From NCBI GenBank assembly GCA_033812795.1, contig JAPXSY010000003.1, positions 1 through 64,000 of the forward strand: a stretch of DNA of 64,000 nt. Direction: 5' to 3'. Of the stretch, positions 51,806-61,290 are shown one piece after another. This stretch comes from JAPXSY01 sp033812795 (GTDB lineage Bacteria; Verrucomicrobiota; Kiritimatiellia; RFP12; UBA1067). The position numbers were made by a program, and so were the translations under genes. The notes beneath the pieces are model-generated. The model was not told the DNA's origin. It worked only from the letters and a program-made list of their open reading frames with translations, and ran no database searches. How positions within the stretch are numbered: position 1 is the first letter of the stretch; each line of letters starts with the position of its first letter.

Positions 51806-54800
51806 ATGAAAAGAAAACGGATGATGGTTGTCGGTGCTGTTGTGTTCGGCGTCGCTGCGGTGCAGGCGGCAGACGTTTATTGGTGGAAGGGTTCAGCCGG
51901 GGATCATAAGTGGTCGACGGCGGACAACTGGGCGGTTGGCTCACTTGAAGGCGATACCGCGACCGAGGCGCCGACCAACGGTCAGGACGTGTGGCTTGTC
52001 GGGTATGCGGGTGAAACGATCATCAACGACGTTGACGGTGTCACGCTTAACTCCCTCCACACGACCAATCAGGTCGACACCACGCATCCGGTGATGCTCA
52101 TCGGCAAACCGCTGACGCTGAGCGCCACCTACAAATGCTACACGAGGACAACCAACGAGGTCGGTCTCGTCTTTACCACGACCGGCGGGGTTTCGATCTA
52201 TGGCGCCAACAATTACAATGTCATCCGTGGCGGCATCTCCGCAGAGAACGCGATTTCGCTGACTTTTAGCAATGCGCGCGATCTCGGCTACGACTGTCCG
52301 ATCTTCAACGTCTATGGTGCGGTGAGCGTGCCGAAGGGGAGTGTGCGGGCGGCGCAGGGCAACAGCGCGACAAGCTTCTACGGACCGGTGACCGCAGTCA
52401 CGCTTTATTCGGGTCAGTACTATGGTAACGGACACGTCCATCTCTACGCGATCGGCAACAATATCGGCACCGTCTACGCATCCAAGTACAACATCTGCAA
52501 TTTCAACGCCGCAAACTGCTTCGTGAACAATCCCCTGCTGTGCTGGGACTGGAACAACAATACGGATAGCAATGGCGAGACCTTCCGGTTTTATGGCGAT
52601 TTGACGATCGATCATTTCGAGAGCACCACGCTTCAGTCCGCCGAGGTGTCGAACGTGAAGCGGGCGATCGGCGCTGCGAGCGGGATCTCGACCGTGACAA
52701 TGAAGGCGACGACCAACAGCAACACCTCGGCGAGCTACAACGACAAGCTGTCGCTCGTCTGGGATCCCCAGGGCGACTACACGTTCATGAACACCAACCG
52801 CATCAGCACGATGACCGGTACGATCACGGTGAAGCGCGGCCGAATGGTGGTGGCGGGTACGGCGAATTTCACTAAACTCACCGGTATCACGGTCGAGGAC
52901 GGCGCGGCGTTCGAAGCGGCGTCGACTTCGGCGGCAACGACTTTCCCGCTGCTGACAACGCTTACGCTCGGCCGAAACGCGCGCTTCGACGTGACCAACA
53001 CGACTTCGACCGTCTTCGCCCAAGACGTCACTTTGTTGGTGCTCGCCGAAGGAGCGAAGCTTTACATCGGCAGGGACATCGAGTTGAAGTTCACGGGGGT
53101 GAATCGTGACGGCGTATATCTTGCCAGTACGAATTTTTCGGCGGCAACCTGCGACTGGATCGAGGGTGAGGGCACGGTGACGACGCCGGCCGTATCGACG
53201 TTGACGAGTTGGAAAACGCCAGCGGACGGCGATTGGTCAACCGAGGCGAACTGGTCTCATGGCGTGCCGGCGGCGGGCAAGGAGACGTATCTCACCATAC
53301 AGGGCGGTACGTACACCGCGCGGGTGGACGTCGCGTCCCTCGTGAATGGGCGTACCACGCTTGGAAACACGGACGGAAATGAGTCGGCGCTGCTGGTCGG
53401 GAACGATCTCGCAATCGCGGACGGCAACTGGCTCCAGATCAACGCCGGCGGTGCCTACGTGCAGACGAATGGCGTGAGCGAGTTCCGTAATACTGCGGAG
53501 GCGCGCAGGACGACGGTGAACGAAGGTGGCCTGTGGCGGCTCGAGGGAACGGCGACCAACCGATTCCTCACCAGTGACAGTGGCTTCTTCACGCTTGCGG
53601 GCGGCAGGATCGAAATCGCCGATCAAGCGGAGCTGTATTTCGAAAACATTCAGCATGCCTACAATCAGTATTCGGCTTTGGACGCGGGTAGGATCGACAT
53701 CTCCGGCAATGGCGTTCTCAAGTACAGTTCGGCGCAGAATTCGATGGCGAATAATATCCGCGATGCCGAAATCATCGTAAGGGATAACGCGAAGTTCGTT
53801 TTCACCTATGCGTCGTTTGCGTCCAAGGCGAATGGCGAATTCCGTCTGGTCGTCACCAACAACGCCTCCTACAGGGCGAGTGCGTGCACCTACGTCGGTT
53901 ACAACGGCTATTCCGCGGTGCCCTCCCATTGTCGGCAGATCTTCGATTTCCACACCGACGTTTCGCCGAGCAACTACTTCGGCTGGACGGGTTTTGTCGG
54001 CGTCAACGCTTCCGGCTACAGCGAGGTCAACATCCATGAGGGCGCGATGGTGCAACTCGGCGGCGGCTACGGTTGCCGGATTGGCGCCTGTTCGGGCAAG
54101 AGCGACAAAAGCGTCTGCAGTCCCACCGGTGTCGTCAACGTGGCCGGCACGGCCCGTGTGGAAGGCAATTACTATTCGACTTACATCCAGCAGAACAAGG
54201 CTGGATACAATGCCTTCTACGGACTGTTGGTCGGCGGTGGCTATCAGTTGTATTACGAGGACATCTACAACAACAGGGTGCACCGGGAACTGCCGACTGA
54301 TTCGCGGATGAAGGGTATCGTCAACATCGCGCCGACGGGATCGTTCCTTCTCTGGCAGGGAATGCTCGCGGTGGGTATCGGCACCGGCGGCGACGGCGAG
54401 ATCAACATCGACGGCGGCACCTTCACCAAGGCCCGCGACGGTAATACGGCGATCGGCATGGGTGGCGGAAAGGGCGCGGTGACGATCACCGGGGGCGGCA
54501 GAATGGACGCCTACGGGACGCTGTTCATCGGCGGCGTGCGCACAAACGACTTCGAAAGCGTGGTCTATTACGATGACTGGTACGTCGACGACGGCGCTCC
54601 GGCATCCCTGCGTGATGCCGAGGGTACGCTCCGGGTGGTCAACGGCGTGTACCGTCAGGCTGGCGGCGCGGCGAAGATCGTCGTTGGCGCGGAGGGTACG
54701 GGGATGATCGAGATCGGTTCGAACGGCGTCGTGCAGGCCGAACATGTGGTGATGTCCAACGGCGTCCAGTCGGTCCTGCGCTTCGTTGCCGGTGCAAACG

Positions 54801-55072
54801 GCTTCGGCTATCTGGATGCGCAGAAATCCCTGTCGATTTGCGACGGGCAGCGTGTCGAGGTGGACCTCACGGAATATGCCGGGAGCAAGACGAAGCATCA
54901 GTTGGTCAAGTTCAGCGGCACGAACGAGAATTTCCGTGTCGACGTTTTGCAACTCGACGCCGTTTTCACGGACGAGAGCGGCAAGAACCAGCATAAAGTG
55001 GCGGTTCTGCGCAAGGGCGCCGACGGTCTGTACTTGAATCTCATGCAAGGAACGGTACTGCATTTCAAATGA
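51806..55072 (+). CDS. Giant exported beta-solenoid protein
   Basis: A 1088-residue exported protein with AGGTGG before the start and signal peptide MMVVGAVVFGVAAVQAA. The mature protein begins with a G-D-W-TADNW pattern (WKGSAGDHKWSTADNW), repeated at about 470 (WKTPADGDWSTEANW), typical of autotransporter-associated beta-strand repeat proteins. Long stretches of T/N/G-rich short strands follow. No autotransporter barrel or sorting signal is visible at the C-terminus (LYLNLMQGTVLHFK). Residues about 316-397 are similar to about 208-290 of the next protein. Likely a surface or matrix protein. It precedes the glycosidase-like fusion by 15 bases. Confidence 0.65.
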   Translation: MKRKRMMVVGAVVFGVAAVQAADVYWWKGSAGDHKWSTADNWAVGSLEGDTATEAPTNGQDVWLVGYAGETIINDVDGVTLNSLHTTNQVDTTHPVMLIGKPLTLSATYKCYTRTTNEVGLVFTTTGGVSIYGANNYNVIRGGISAENAISLTFSNARDLGYDCPIFNVYGAVSVPKGSVRAAQGNSATSFYGPVTAVTLYSGQYYGNGHVHLYAIGNNIGTVYASKYNICNFNAANCFVNNPLLCWDWNNNTDSNGETFRFYGDLTIDHFESTTLQSAEVSNVKRAIGAASGISTVTMKATTNSNTSASYNDKLSLVWDPQGDYTFMNTNRISTMTGTITVKRGRMVVAGTANFTKLTGITVEDGAAFEAASTSAATTFPLLTTLTLGRNARFDVTNTTSTVFAQDVTLLVLAEGAKLYIGRDIELKFTGVNRDGVYLASTNFSAATCDWIEGEGTVTTPAVSTLTSWKTPADGDWSTEANWSHGVPAAGKETYLTIQGGTYTARVDVASLVNGRTTLGNTDGNESALLVGNDLAIADGNWLQINAGGAYVQTNGVSEFRNTAEARRTTVNEGGLWRLEGTATNRFLTSDSGFFTLAGGRIEIADQAELYFENIQHAYNQYSALDAGRIDISGNGVLKYSSAQNSMANNIRDAEIIVRDNAKFVFTYASFASKANGEFRLVVTNNASYRASACTYVGYNGYSAVPSHCRQIFDFHTDVSPSNYFGWTGFVGVNASGYSEVNIHEGAMVQLGGGYGCRIGACSGKSDKSVCSPTGVVNVAGTARVEGNYYSTYIQQNKAGYNAFYGLLVGGGYQLYYEDIYNNRVHRELPTDSRMKGIVNIAPTGSFLLWQGMLAVGIGTGGDGEINIDGGTFTKARDGNTAIGMGGGKGAVTITGGGRMDAYGTLFIGGVRTNDFESVVYYDDWYVDDGAPASLRDAEGTLRVVNGVYRQAGGAAKIVVGAEGTGMIEIGSNGVVQAEHVVMSNGVQSVLRFVAGANGFGYLDAQKSLSICDGQRVEVDLTEYAGSKTKHQLVKFSGTNENFRVDVLQLDAVFTDESGKNQHKVAVLRKGADGLYLNLMQGTVLHFK

Positions 55073-55087
55073 GGAAAGTGAGGAACC

Positions 55088-58000
55088 TTGACGATTACCC
55101 TTTCTCGGAAAAAGCTGACCCTTCTTGGCACCTTGGTTTTCGCCGTAGTGCACTTGGGCGCGGTTGAAACCGTGATCGATGCGGCGGAGACACCGCAGAT
55201 TGAGAAGGAAACCGTTCTTGCCGTCGGCGATGTGCTCAAACTCGTCGGTAAGAAGGCCGATTTTGTCGCCACCGCGCCGATCAGGGGCGCGGGGGCGACG
55301 CTCTACGGGGCGCTCGGGTCTCCGGGCTCGTGTACACATCAGGCGGTCTTCGAAGCGCCGATCGAATTTGATACCGTCCTGTGGGGACAAGACTACGGCG
55401 AATCGAAGCTGGTGCTGAAAGCATCCGGAAACCGCTGGCACAAATTCGAGCTCGCGTACGCGAAGGTCGAATGCGCAGCGGCGAACGTGCTGGCGCCGGA
55501 AGGAGTGCTCACCTGGGGAGACTACTACCGCGGCACCCTCGACCGTAACGCGACCTTTGATCTCGGCGGTTTCGACCAGACGATCGATCGGCTCCATTCG
55601 ACGAGTTCGCCGGGCACGAAGAATTCCGACCATGTCGTATCCACGGGCGGCACGCTCCTTATGCGTGGTACCGCTGATGCCGTGTGTTTTGCGCGGATCG
55701 ACGGGGAATTGAATCTCGTTTGGCATCCTACGGGCGATTTCACCCAGAGTTTTGACGAGCGTGTCAATTCGGTGCGAGGTCGGATTGAGGTTCGGCGCGG
55801 TACGGTGCGACTCGGTAAAAGCGGGGCGTTTCGGAACATCGACGAAATCAAGGTGGCGGACGGCGCGACGTTCGTTGTCGAGGCGACGAACACACTTGCG
55901 TTGGCGGCGGTGAAGCTGGTGGAACTCGGCAAAGACTCCGCATTGGTCGTGAAGGGTGTTGATCCCTTCATGCCGCAGCAGGTGAGCGTGGTGAAGGACG
56001 TCGGCGCAAAGATCGAAAGCGCGGTGCCACTTAAACTCGCGCGTGAAGCCGCGTACGATGATACGCCTCCGCGTACGATCCGCGACAAGTTGCAGGTCTT
56101 TTGGGACGACTGGATCGTCGATCCGGCGATGACGAGTGCCCGGCGTGTGCCGCACCATCCCGAATACGTGGGTCCGGTCATCACGACCGACAAGCCTTGG
56201 GAGGGTGCCTCCGGCAGCTACATGTCGGTCGTGAAGGTCGATGACGTCTACCGGATGTACCGGCAGGGGATGAGCAGTCACGAGTCGGAGCCGCACTATC
56301 ACGGGCTCAAGATCTGCCTCTTCGAATCGAAGGACCGCGGGCTCACCTGGGAGCGCGCGAAGATCAACCGCTTCCCGTACAAGGGCAATCGCGAGAACAA
56401 CATCGTCATCGATTTCAGAGTCAACTACTGGGACAATTTCATGGCGTTCAGGGACGATAATCCGGCTTGTCCCGAGGCCGAGCGCTACAAGGCGATCGCG
56501 CTCTACAGCCACAAGTGGAGCGAGGAATTCGCAAAGGCGCATCCCGACTACGCGCCGCTGGCGAAATACGGCAAGGCACTGTGGTGCTTTGTCTCGGCGG
56601 ATGGTCTCGACTGGAAGCCGGGCTGGCCGCTCTTCAAGTTCGGCGACATGGGACTCCGCTTCGATTCCCTCAACGTTGCGTTCTACGACGAGGTCAACCG
56701 GGAATACCGCATGTACATGCGCAACGTGAAGCCGCTCGAATACGAACGTTACGGCGGGACGAACGCGCGCTGGGTGATGGTGACCCGTTCGAAGGATTTC
56801 CATAACTGGTCCAAGCCCGAGAACATCGATTTCAACGACGGACAGGAGGAGTACGAACTCTACACTTCGGGGGTGGACCTCTATCCGCGCAATCCTGAGT
56901 TGACCGTCGGTTTTCCGACGCGCTATACCGACCGCCGACGCTGGTCGAAGAACTTCGAGCGGCTCTGCGGCAGAAACAAGCGCGTCGAACGCCTCGCGCC
57001 CGATCCGCGGCACGGCATTGCGATCACCGATACCGTTTTCATGTGGTCGCGGGACGGCAAGACCTTCACACGTGAAGAGGACGCGTTCTTCTCGCCGGGT
57101 CCGGAACATGCCGGCAATTGGATGTATGGCGACGGCTATCTGCAGCGGGGCTTCGTGGTAAGTCCCGGACGTTACGGCAGCGACGACGAACTTTCCTTCT
57201 ACGAAGTCGACGGCGGGTGGACGGGCAGCCGTCTCACAATTAACCGCTATGCGCTGCGGATGGACGGTTTCGTGTCGTATCATGGACGCTACCGCACCGA
57301 CAAACTCGTCACCAAGCGCGTTGTTTTCGATGGCAACCGCATGCTGCTCAACTTCAAGACCTCGGCACGGGGACGTGTTTTCGTGAAAATCACCGACGAG
57401 GCGGGCAAGTCGATTGTGACCGACGAGATCTTCGGCGACAAAGTCGACCGTATCGTCGACTTCGAGGACGGCGAGGTGTCGGCGTTCGCCGGCAGGCCGG
57501 TGCGGATCGAATTCGGGCTTTCCGATGCGGACGTCTACTCGTTTCGTTTCGAGAAGGCGGCGGATGCGGGCGCACGGGACGCATGCCCTTACCGTGGACG
57601 TGCAGGTGAATACAAAACTGAAATCGAGAAGACGTGCTGGTCGAACATGACCGACGAGGTGCGTATTCCCTACTTGGCGGCGCTTTCGATGGAATACCGC
57701 GTAACCGCCGAACGCGAGACGATGCTCAAGGCGGATGAACTCTTCATGGTGCTGAAGGACACCCAGCGTCTCAACGCCACGGTGACGGAGGGACAACCGC
57801 TCTTCGGCGAACTGCTCGCGGTGGTGGACTGCCACTGGCGGATCGCCCGAGACCCTTGGCAGATCCGTTGGTTCTATTCGAGACTCGGGGCGTGCGATCA
57901 TCCGCTTGCACTTGCGTTCAACGTGAAGTACAGCCGTAACGATCAAGCAAAGGCGAAGCTGAAGGAGCTGCTTGCCGCAGGCAGGGTCAGGCCCGAAGAA

Positions 58001-58171
58001 TTGCCTGTCACCTGGGATCGGCTCAACAACGAAGACGGCTATGTTCAGGAGCGCTTCGCCGACCGTCTGGTCAAAGACTTCGATCTCACTTCCCAACCTC
58101 AGGATGCCGCAGGCAAGGCCCGTTGGCTGTGGGCCTACTGGACCATGCGGCTGTTGAACAATGGCCGCTGA
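55088..58171 (+). CDS. Beta-solenoid fused to GH32/43-like propeller
   Basis: A 1027-residue exported protein with a TTG start (AGGAA upstream) and signal LTLLGTLVFAVVHLGA. Residues about 30-300 are a solenoid part sharing a module with the preceding protein (LVWHPTGDF... RGRIEVRRGTVRLGKSGAF). Residues about 332-707 look like a five-bladed propeller of the GH32/GH43 superfamily type (VYRMYRQGM, LFESKDRGLTWERAKI, FVSADGLDWKPGW, FMWSRDGKTFTREEDAFFSPG). Residues 720-822 form a beta-sandwich and 840-1027 a helical tail of unknown kind. Family and substrate are unassigned. The start could also be a downstream ATG, but none keeps the signal. Confidence 0.6.
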   Translation: MTITLSRKKLTLLGTLVFAVVHLGAVETVIDAAETPQIEKETVLAVGDVLKLVGKKADFVATAPIRGAGATLYGALGSPGSCTHQAVFEAPIEFDTVLWGQDYGESKLVLKASGNRWHKFELAYAKVECAAANVLAPEGVLTWGDYYRGTLDRNATFDLGGFDQTIDRLHSTSSPGTKNSDHVVSTGGTLLMRGTADAVCFARIDGELNLVWHPTGDFTQSFDERVNSVRGRIEVRRGTVRLGKSGAFRNIDEIKVADGATFVVEATNTLALAAVKLVELGKDSALVVKGVDPFMPQQVSVVKDVGAKIESAVPLKLAREAAYDDTPPRTIRDKLQVFWDDWIVDPAMTSARRVPHHPEYVGPVITTDKPWEGASGSYMSVVKVDDVYRMYRQGMSSHESEPHYHGLKICLFESKDRGLTWERAKINRFPYKGNRENNIVIDFRVNYWDNFMAFRDDNPACPEAERYKAIALYSHKWSEEFAKAHPDYAPLAKYGKALWCFVSADGLDWKPGWPLFKFGDMGLRFDSLNVAFYDEVNREYRMYMRNVKPLEYERYGGTNARWVMVTRSKDFHNWSKPENIDFNDGQEEYELYTSGVDLYPRNPELTVGFPTRYTDRRRWSKNFERLCGRNKRVERLAPDPRHGIAITDTVFMWSRDGKTFTREEDAFFSPGPEHAGNWMYGDGYLQRGFVVSPGRYGSDDELSFYEVDGGWTGSRLTINRYALRMDGFVSYHGRYRTDKLVTKRVVFDGNRMLLNFKTSARGRVFVKITDEAGKSIVTDEIFGDKVDRIVDFEDGEVSAFAGRPVRIEFGLSDADVYSFRFEKAADAGARDACPYRGRAGEYKTEIEKTCWSNMTDEVRIPYLAALSMEYRVTAERETMLKADELFMVLKDTQRLNATVTEGQPLFGELLAVVDCHWRIARDPWQIRWFYSRLGACDHPLALAFNVKYSRNDQAKAKLKELLAAGRVRPEELPVTWDRLNNEDGYVQERFADRLVKDFDLTSQPQDAAGKARWLWAYWTMRLLNNGR

Positions 58172-58241
58172 TCTCATCCGCAGTCACCGTTTGAATGCCG
58201 TCGTTCCCCAAGTCAAAAATTCGGCTTTCCGGCAACAGGGG

Positions 58242-58271
58242 TTGCCCCCGGCTCCCGTAATCGGGTATAGT
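58242..58271 (+). promoter_or_regulatory. Likely purA promoter
   Basis: TTGCCC (4/6), 18 bases, TATAGT (5/6). Predicted start near 58278, some 46 bases before the purA ATG. It opens the housekeeping cluster. Confidence 0.5.
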
Positions 58272-58323
58272 AAAACTTCGTTGTGCCGGAGGGGCCGGTA
58301 CGGGTTCTCATGCGGGAGCAGTT

Positions 58324-59604
58324 ATGCCGAATACGGTTTTGGTGGGTGCACAGTGGGGGGATGAGGGCAAAGGTAAGGTGATTGATGTCCTCACCAGTCA
58401 GGCGGACCTGATTGTGCGGTATCAGGGGGGAAGCAATGCCGGACATACCGTGATCGCGGATGGCCGGAAATATGTGCTGCACCTGATTCCGTCCGGGATT
58501 CTGCACACGGACAAGCAATGCGTGATCGGTAACGGCGTGGTGTTGGATCCTTTCGACCTGATCCGGGAGATCGAGGGCCTGCGGGAACAGGGGTTTGATC
58601 CACTCGGCCGGCTGTATATCAGTGACCGGGCCCACATGGTGATGAATTGGCACCGTGCGCTGGATGCGGCCGATGAAGCACGGCGCTCGCAGGAGAGGAA
58701 AATCGGAACTACCGGTCGCGGCATCGGTCCGGCCTACGGTGCCAAGATAGGGCGATCAGGCTTGCGCGCGGGGGACATGCTTTCCCCTTCGTTCCTGGAA
58801 ATGGTGGAGGCGGGGGTGGCGGAAGCCAACACGGTGCTGGCCGGATGGGGCGCGCCGCTGCTGGATGGGCGTGAGACCCGGGTACGGTATGAAGAGGCGG
58901 TCCGGACGTTGACCCCGTACATTGCCGACACCGTGACGCTCGTGAATGAAGCGGACCGCGCGGGCAAAAGCATTCTGCTGGAAGGAGCCCAAGGCACGAT
59001 GCTGGACATCGATTTCGGGACCTATCCCTTTGTCACCTCGTCCAGCCCCACGGCTGGCGGAGCCTGCACGGGTTCCGGTATCTCGCCGCGCCGTATCGAC
59101 CGGGTGGTCGGCGTGATCAAATGTTACACGACCCGCGTGGGGGCCGGACCGTTCCCCACCGAACTGACCGGCGAAACCGGCGAGCGGCTGCGGCAGAAGG
59201 GAGGCGAATTCGGTGCGACCACCGGACGTCTGCGGCGGTGCGGCTGGTTTGATGCCGTAGTGGGCCGTTACGCCGCGATGGTCAACGGTGTGGACTTCTG
59301 GGCCATGACCAAGCTGGATGTGCTTGACGAGGAGCCGGTGATCCGGATCTGTACTGCCTATGAGCGCGACGACGGGGTCCGGTATGAAATCTTCCCTTCC
59401 GACCTGAGCGTCTTGGAACGCTGCACGCCTGTTTATGAGGAGATGCCCGGCTGGCTCACTCCAACCAGTTGCTGTACCCGCTATGAGGATTTGCCCCTCA
59501 AGGCCCGCGCGTATGTGGAGCGCCTGATCGCGTTGATCGGCGGGAGACTGGGAATCCTTTCAGTGGGACCCGCGCGCGAAGCCACGTTGCGGCTGGGGTT
59601 GTGA
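58324..59604 (+). CDS. purA: Adenylosuccinate synthetase
   Basis: A 426-residue PurA, joining IMP and aspartate with GTP in AMP synthesis. Motifs: VGAQWGDEGKGKVIDVL (GTP loop with catalytic Asp), YQGGSNAGHTVI (catalytic His), TTGRGIGPAYGAK, LEGAQGTMLDIDFGTYPFVTSSSP, and GEFGATTGRLRRCGWFD with the flexible loop. Length is normal. Its predicted promoter at 58242-58271 could serve the following uppS-cdsA-dxr-rseP genes. Confidence 0.97.
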   Translation: MPNTVLVGAQWGDEGKGKVIDVLTSQADLIVRYQGGSNAGHTVIADGRKYVLHLIPSGILHTDKQCVIGNGVVLDPFDLIREIEGLREQGFDPLGRLYISDRAHMVMNWHRALDAADEARRSQERKIGTTGRGIGPAYGAKIGRSGLRAGDMLSPSFLEMVEAGVAEANTVLAGWGAPLLDGRETRVRYEEAVRTLTPYIADTVTLVNEADRAGKSILLEGAQGTMLDIDFGTYPFVTSSSPTAGGACTGSGISPRRIDRVVGVIKCYTTRVGAGPFPTELTGETGERLRQKGGEFGATTGRLRRCGWFDAVVGRYAAMVNGVDFWAMTKLDVLDEEPVIRICTAYERDDGVRYEIFPSDLSVLERCTPVYEEMPGWLTPTSCCTRYEDLPLKARAYVERLIALIGGRLGILSVGPAREATLRLGL

Positions 59605-59632
59605 CCGCAGGCCGCAGTACCGCGCACACGGA

Positions 59633-60388
59633 ATGAGTGTGGACACGCAAACCAACAGAGTGCCGTCGCACATCGCCATCATCATGGATGGCAACGGTCG
59701 CTGGGCCCGACAACGTGGCAAGCCGCGTCTGGCGGGACATGAGGCCGGCTCCGAAACGGTTCGTTGTGTGCTTAATTACTGCCGCGACGCCGGGATCCGT
59801 TACCTGACGCTCTATGCGTTCAGTACCGAGAACTGGTCGCGCCCGCCGGATGAGGTTTCGGGGCTGATGGCGCTCTTGGGAACCTTCATCCACAAGCACG
59901 AGCGGGAACTGATCGCGCGTCAGGTGCGGCTGCGGGTGATCGGACAGCGGGAAGATCTCTCGGCTCCGTTGCGGGAGGCCCTGACACGTCTGGAACGCGA
60001 AACGGCGCACTTTGAACGCCAGCTTCTCATCGCCTTGAGTTACAGCGGCCGCAACGAGCTGGCGCGCGCGGCGCGGCGGATCGCGGAGGAGGTCCGGGCA
60101 GGAACGCTTACGCCGGAACAGGTCGATGAGGCCGCTGTGGCGGCCCGGCTCGACGCGCCGGATGTGCCGGACCCCGATCTGATCATCCGTACCAGCGGAG
60201 AGTGGCGCATCAGCAATTTTCTGCTGTGGCAGAGTGCCTACAGCGAGTTTTTCGTCACACCGGTGCTGTGGCCCGATTTCCGCGAGGCGGAGTTTCAAGC
60301 GGCGCTGGCCGCCTATGCCAAACGCGAGCGGCGCTTTGGCGGAGTGACGGCGCAACCGGCAGGGGCAGGGGGAGGTGCGCCATGTTGA
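59633..60388 (+). CDS. uppS: Isoprenyl (undecaprenyl-PP) synthase
   Basis: A 251-residue cis-prenyltransferase that builds the C55 carrier for peptidoglycan and O-antigen. Conserved blocks: HIAIIMDGNGRWARQRGKPR (catalytic Asp19), GHEAGSETVR, LTLYAFSTENWSRP, and the C-terminal DPDLIIRTSGEWRISNFLLW with YSEF. Some canonical EXRXSNF residues are present as EWRISNF. The C-terminal 15 residues are a Gly/Ala tail that overlaps cdsA. Position and order match many Gram-negative genomes. Confidence 0.95.
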   Translation: MSVDTQTNRVPSHIAIIMDGNGRWARQRGKPRLAGHEAGSETVRCVLNYCRDAGIRYLTLYAFSTENWSRPPDEVSGLMALLGTFIHKHERELIARQVRLRVIGQREDLSAPLREALTRLERETAHFERQLLIALSYSGRNELARAARRIAEEVRAGTLTPEQVDEAAVAARLDAPDVPDPDLIIRTSGEWRISNFLLWQSAYSEFFVTPVLWPDFREAEFQAALAAYAKRERRFGGVTAQPAGAGGGAPC

Positions 60389-61290
60389 TGCGCCGAATCC
60401 TCGCCGGTGTGCTGGTGGGCGTTGCTTGGCTGTTGAGCCTCTGCGCCATGCCGGGATGGATGCTGTTCGGGGTGCTGCTGGTGATGTCGAGCGCCTGCCA
60501 GAACGAGTTTTACCAGATGATGAAGCGCAACGGCTATCCGGTGAGCCGGAACGGCGGCATGGTCATGGGAGTGGTGTGGTTGACGGCCTGCTACGCCTTC
60601 CCGCCGTATGCGGCGGGACGACTGCCGACCGGCCACCAGTTCGAAACCCTGATGCTGGCCATGCTGGTCGCCGCCCTGTTGTTGCGCGTGCTTTTTGACT
60701 CGCGGATCGCCAAGCCGGTCGAGCATGTGGGAGTCACGCTGTTGGGGTTCTTTTATTTGCCGTTCATGTTGAGTTTCTTCATCCGGCTGGCCCAGTGGGG
60801 AGCGGACGAGATGTTCGAGATTCCCTCTGCCCGCGCAGGTGTCTTTCTGGCCTCCTATCTGGCGGCAGTGGTGAAGTTCAGTGACGTTGGCGCGTTTGCG
60901 GTTGGGGTGACGATGGGGCGCCACAAACTGTTTCCGCGGGTCTCGCCGAAAAAAACCTGGGAAGGATTGGTCGGCGGGATCGTCGTCTCCATGATGGTCA
61001 GTGCGGGGCTGGTGGCGGCTGCCAAGCGGTTCGACTGTCTGCCGGGCGGTCCGCTGGCGGAGTTGAGTATGACCCACGCGCTGGTTTTGGGTTTGGTGCT
61101 CAGTGTGGTCGGCGCACTGGGGGATCTGATTGAATCCATGTTCAAACGGTCGGTGAACGCCAAGGATTCCGCTGGCCTGTTGCCGGGTGGCGGCGGCGGG
61201 ATTCTGGATATGTTCGACAGCCTGACCTTCACGCCGGCAGTCCTCTATTTTTATCTGGTTTGGTTTGTGGGACAGTCGGTGGCGTTATGA
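60382..61290 (+). CDS. cdsA: Phosphatidate cytidylyltransferase
   Basis: A 302-residue membrane protein with about eight hydrophobic segments that makes CDP-diacylglycerol for phospholipids. The C-terminal signature is recognisable: SMFKRSVNAKDSAGLLPGG with GGGILDMFDSL. It differs from the usual form (PGHGGILDRxDS): the His is Gly, one Gly is added, and the Arg after LD is Met. Upstream ASYLAAVVKFSDVGAFAVG and RVSPKKTWEGLVGG match the catalytic metal region. GGGGGAGG six bases upstream sets the start inside the uppS end; an ATG at 60388 is the alternative. dxr is coupled by ATGA. Confidence 0.88.
   Translation: MLMRRILAGVLVGVAWLLSLCAMPGWMLFGVLLVMSSACQNEFYQMMKRNGYPVSRNGGMVMGVVWLTACYAFPPYAAGRLPTGHQFETLMLAMLVAALLLRVLFDSRIAKPVEHVGVTLLGFFYLPFMLSFFIRLAQWGADEMFEIPSARAGVFLASYLAAVVKFSDVGAFAVGVTMGRHKLFPRVSPKKTWEGLVGGIVVSMMVSAGLVAAAKRFDCLPGGPLAELSMTHALVLGLVLSVVGALGDLIESMFKRSVNAKDSAGLLPGGGGGILDMFDSLTFTPAVLYFYLVWFVGQSVAL

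Noticed and set aside
53237..58177. 1646-codon open frame on the minus strand
   Set aside because: It is antisense to two coherent exported proteins, has no motif or signal and is rich in Arg, His and Val as expected of a shadow in high-GC DNA.
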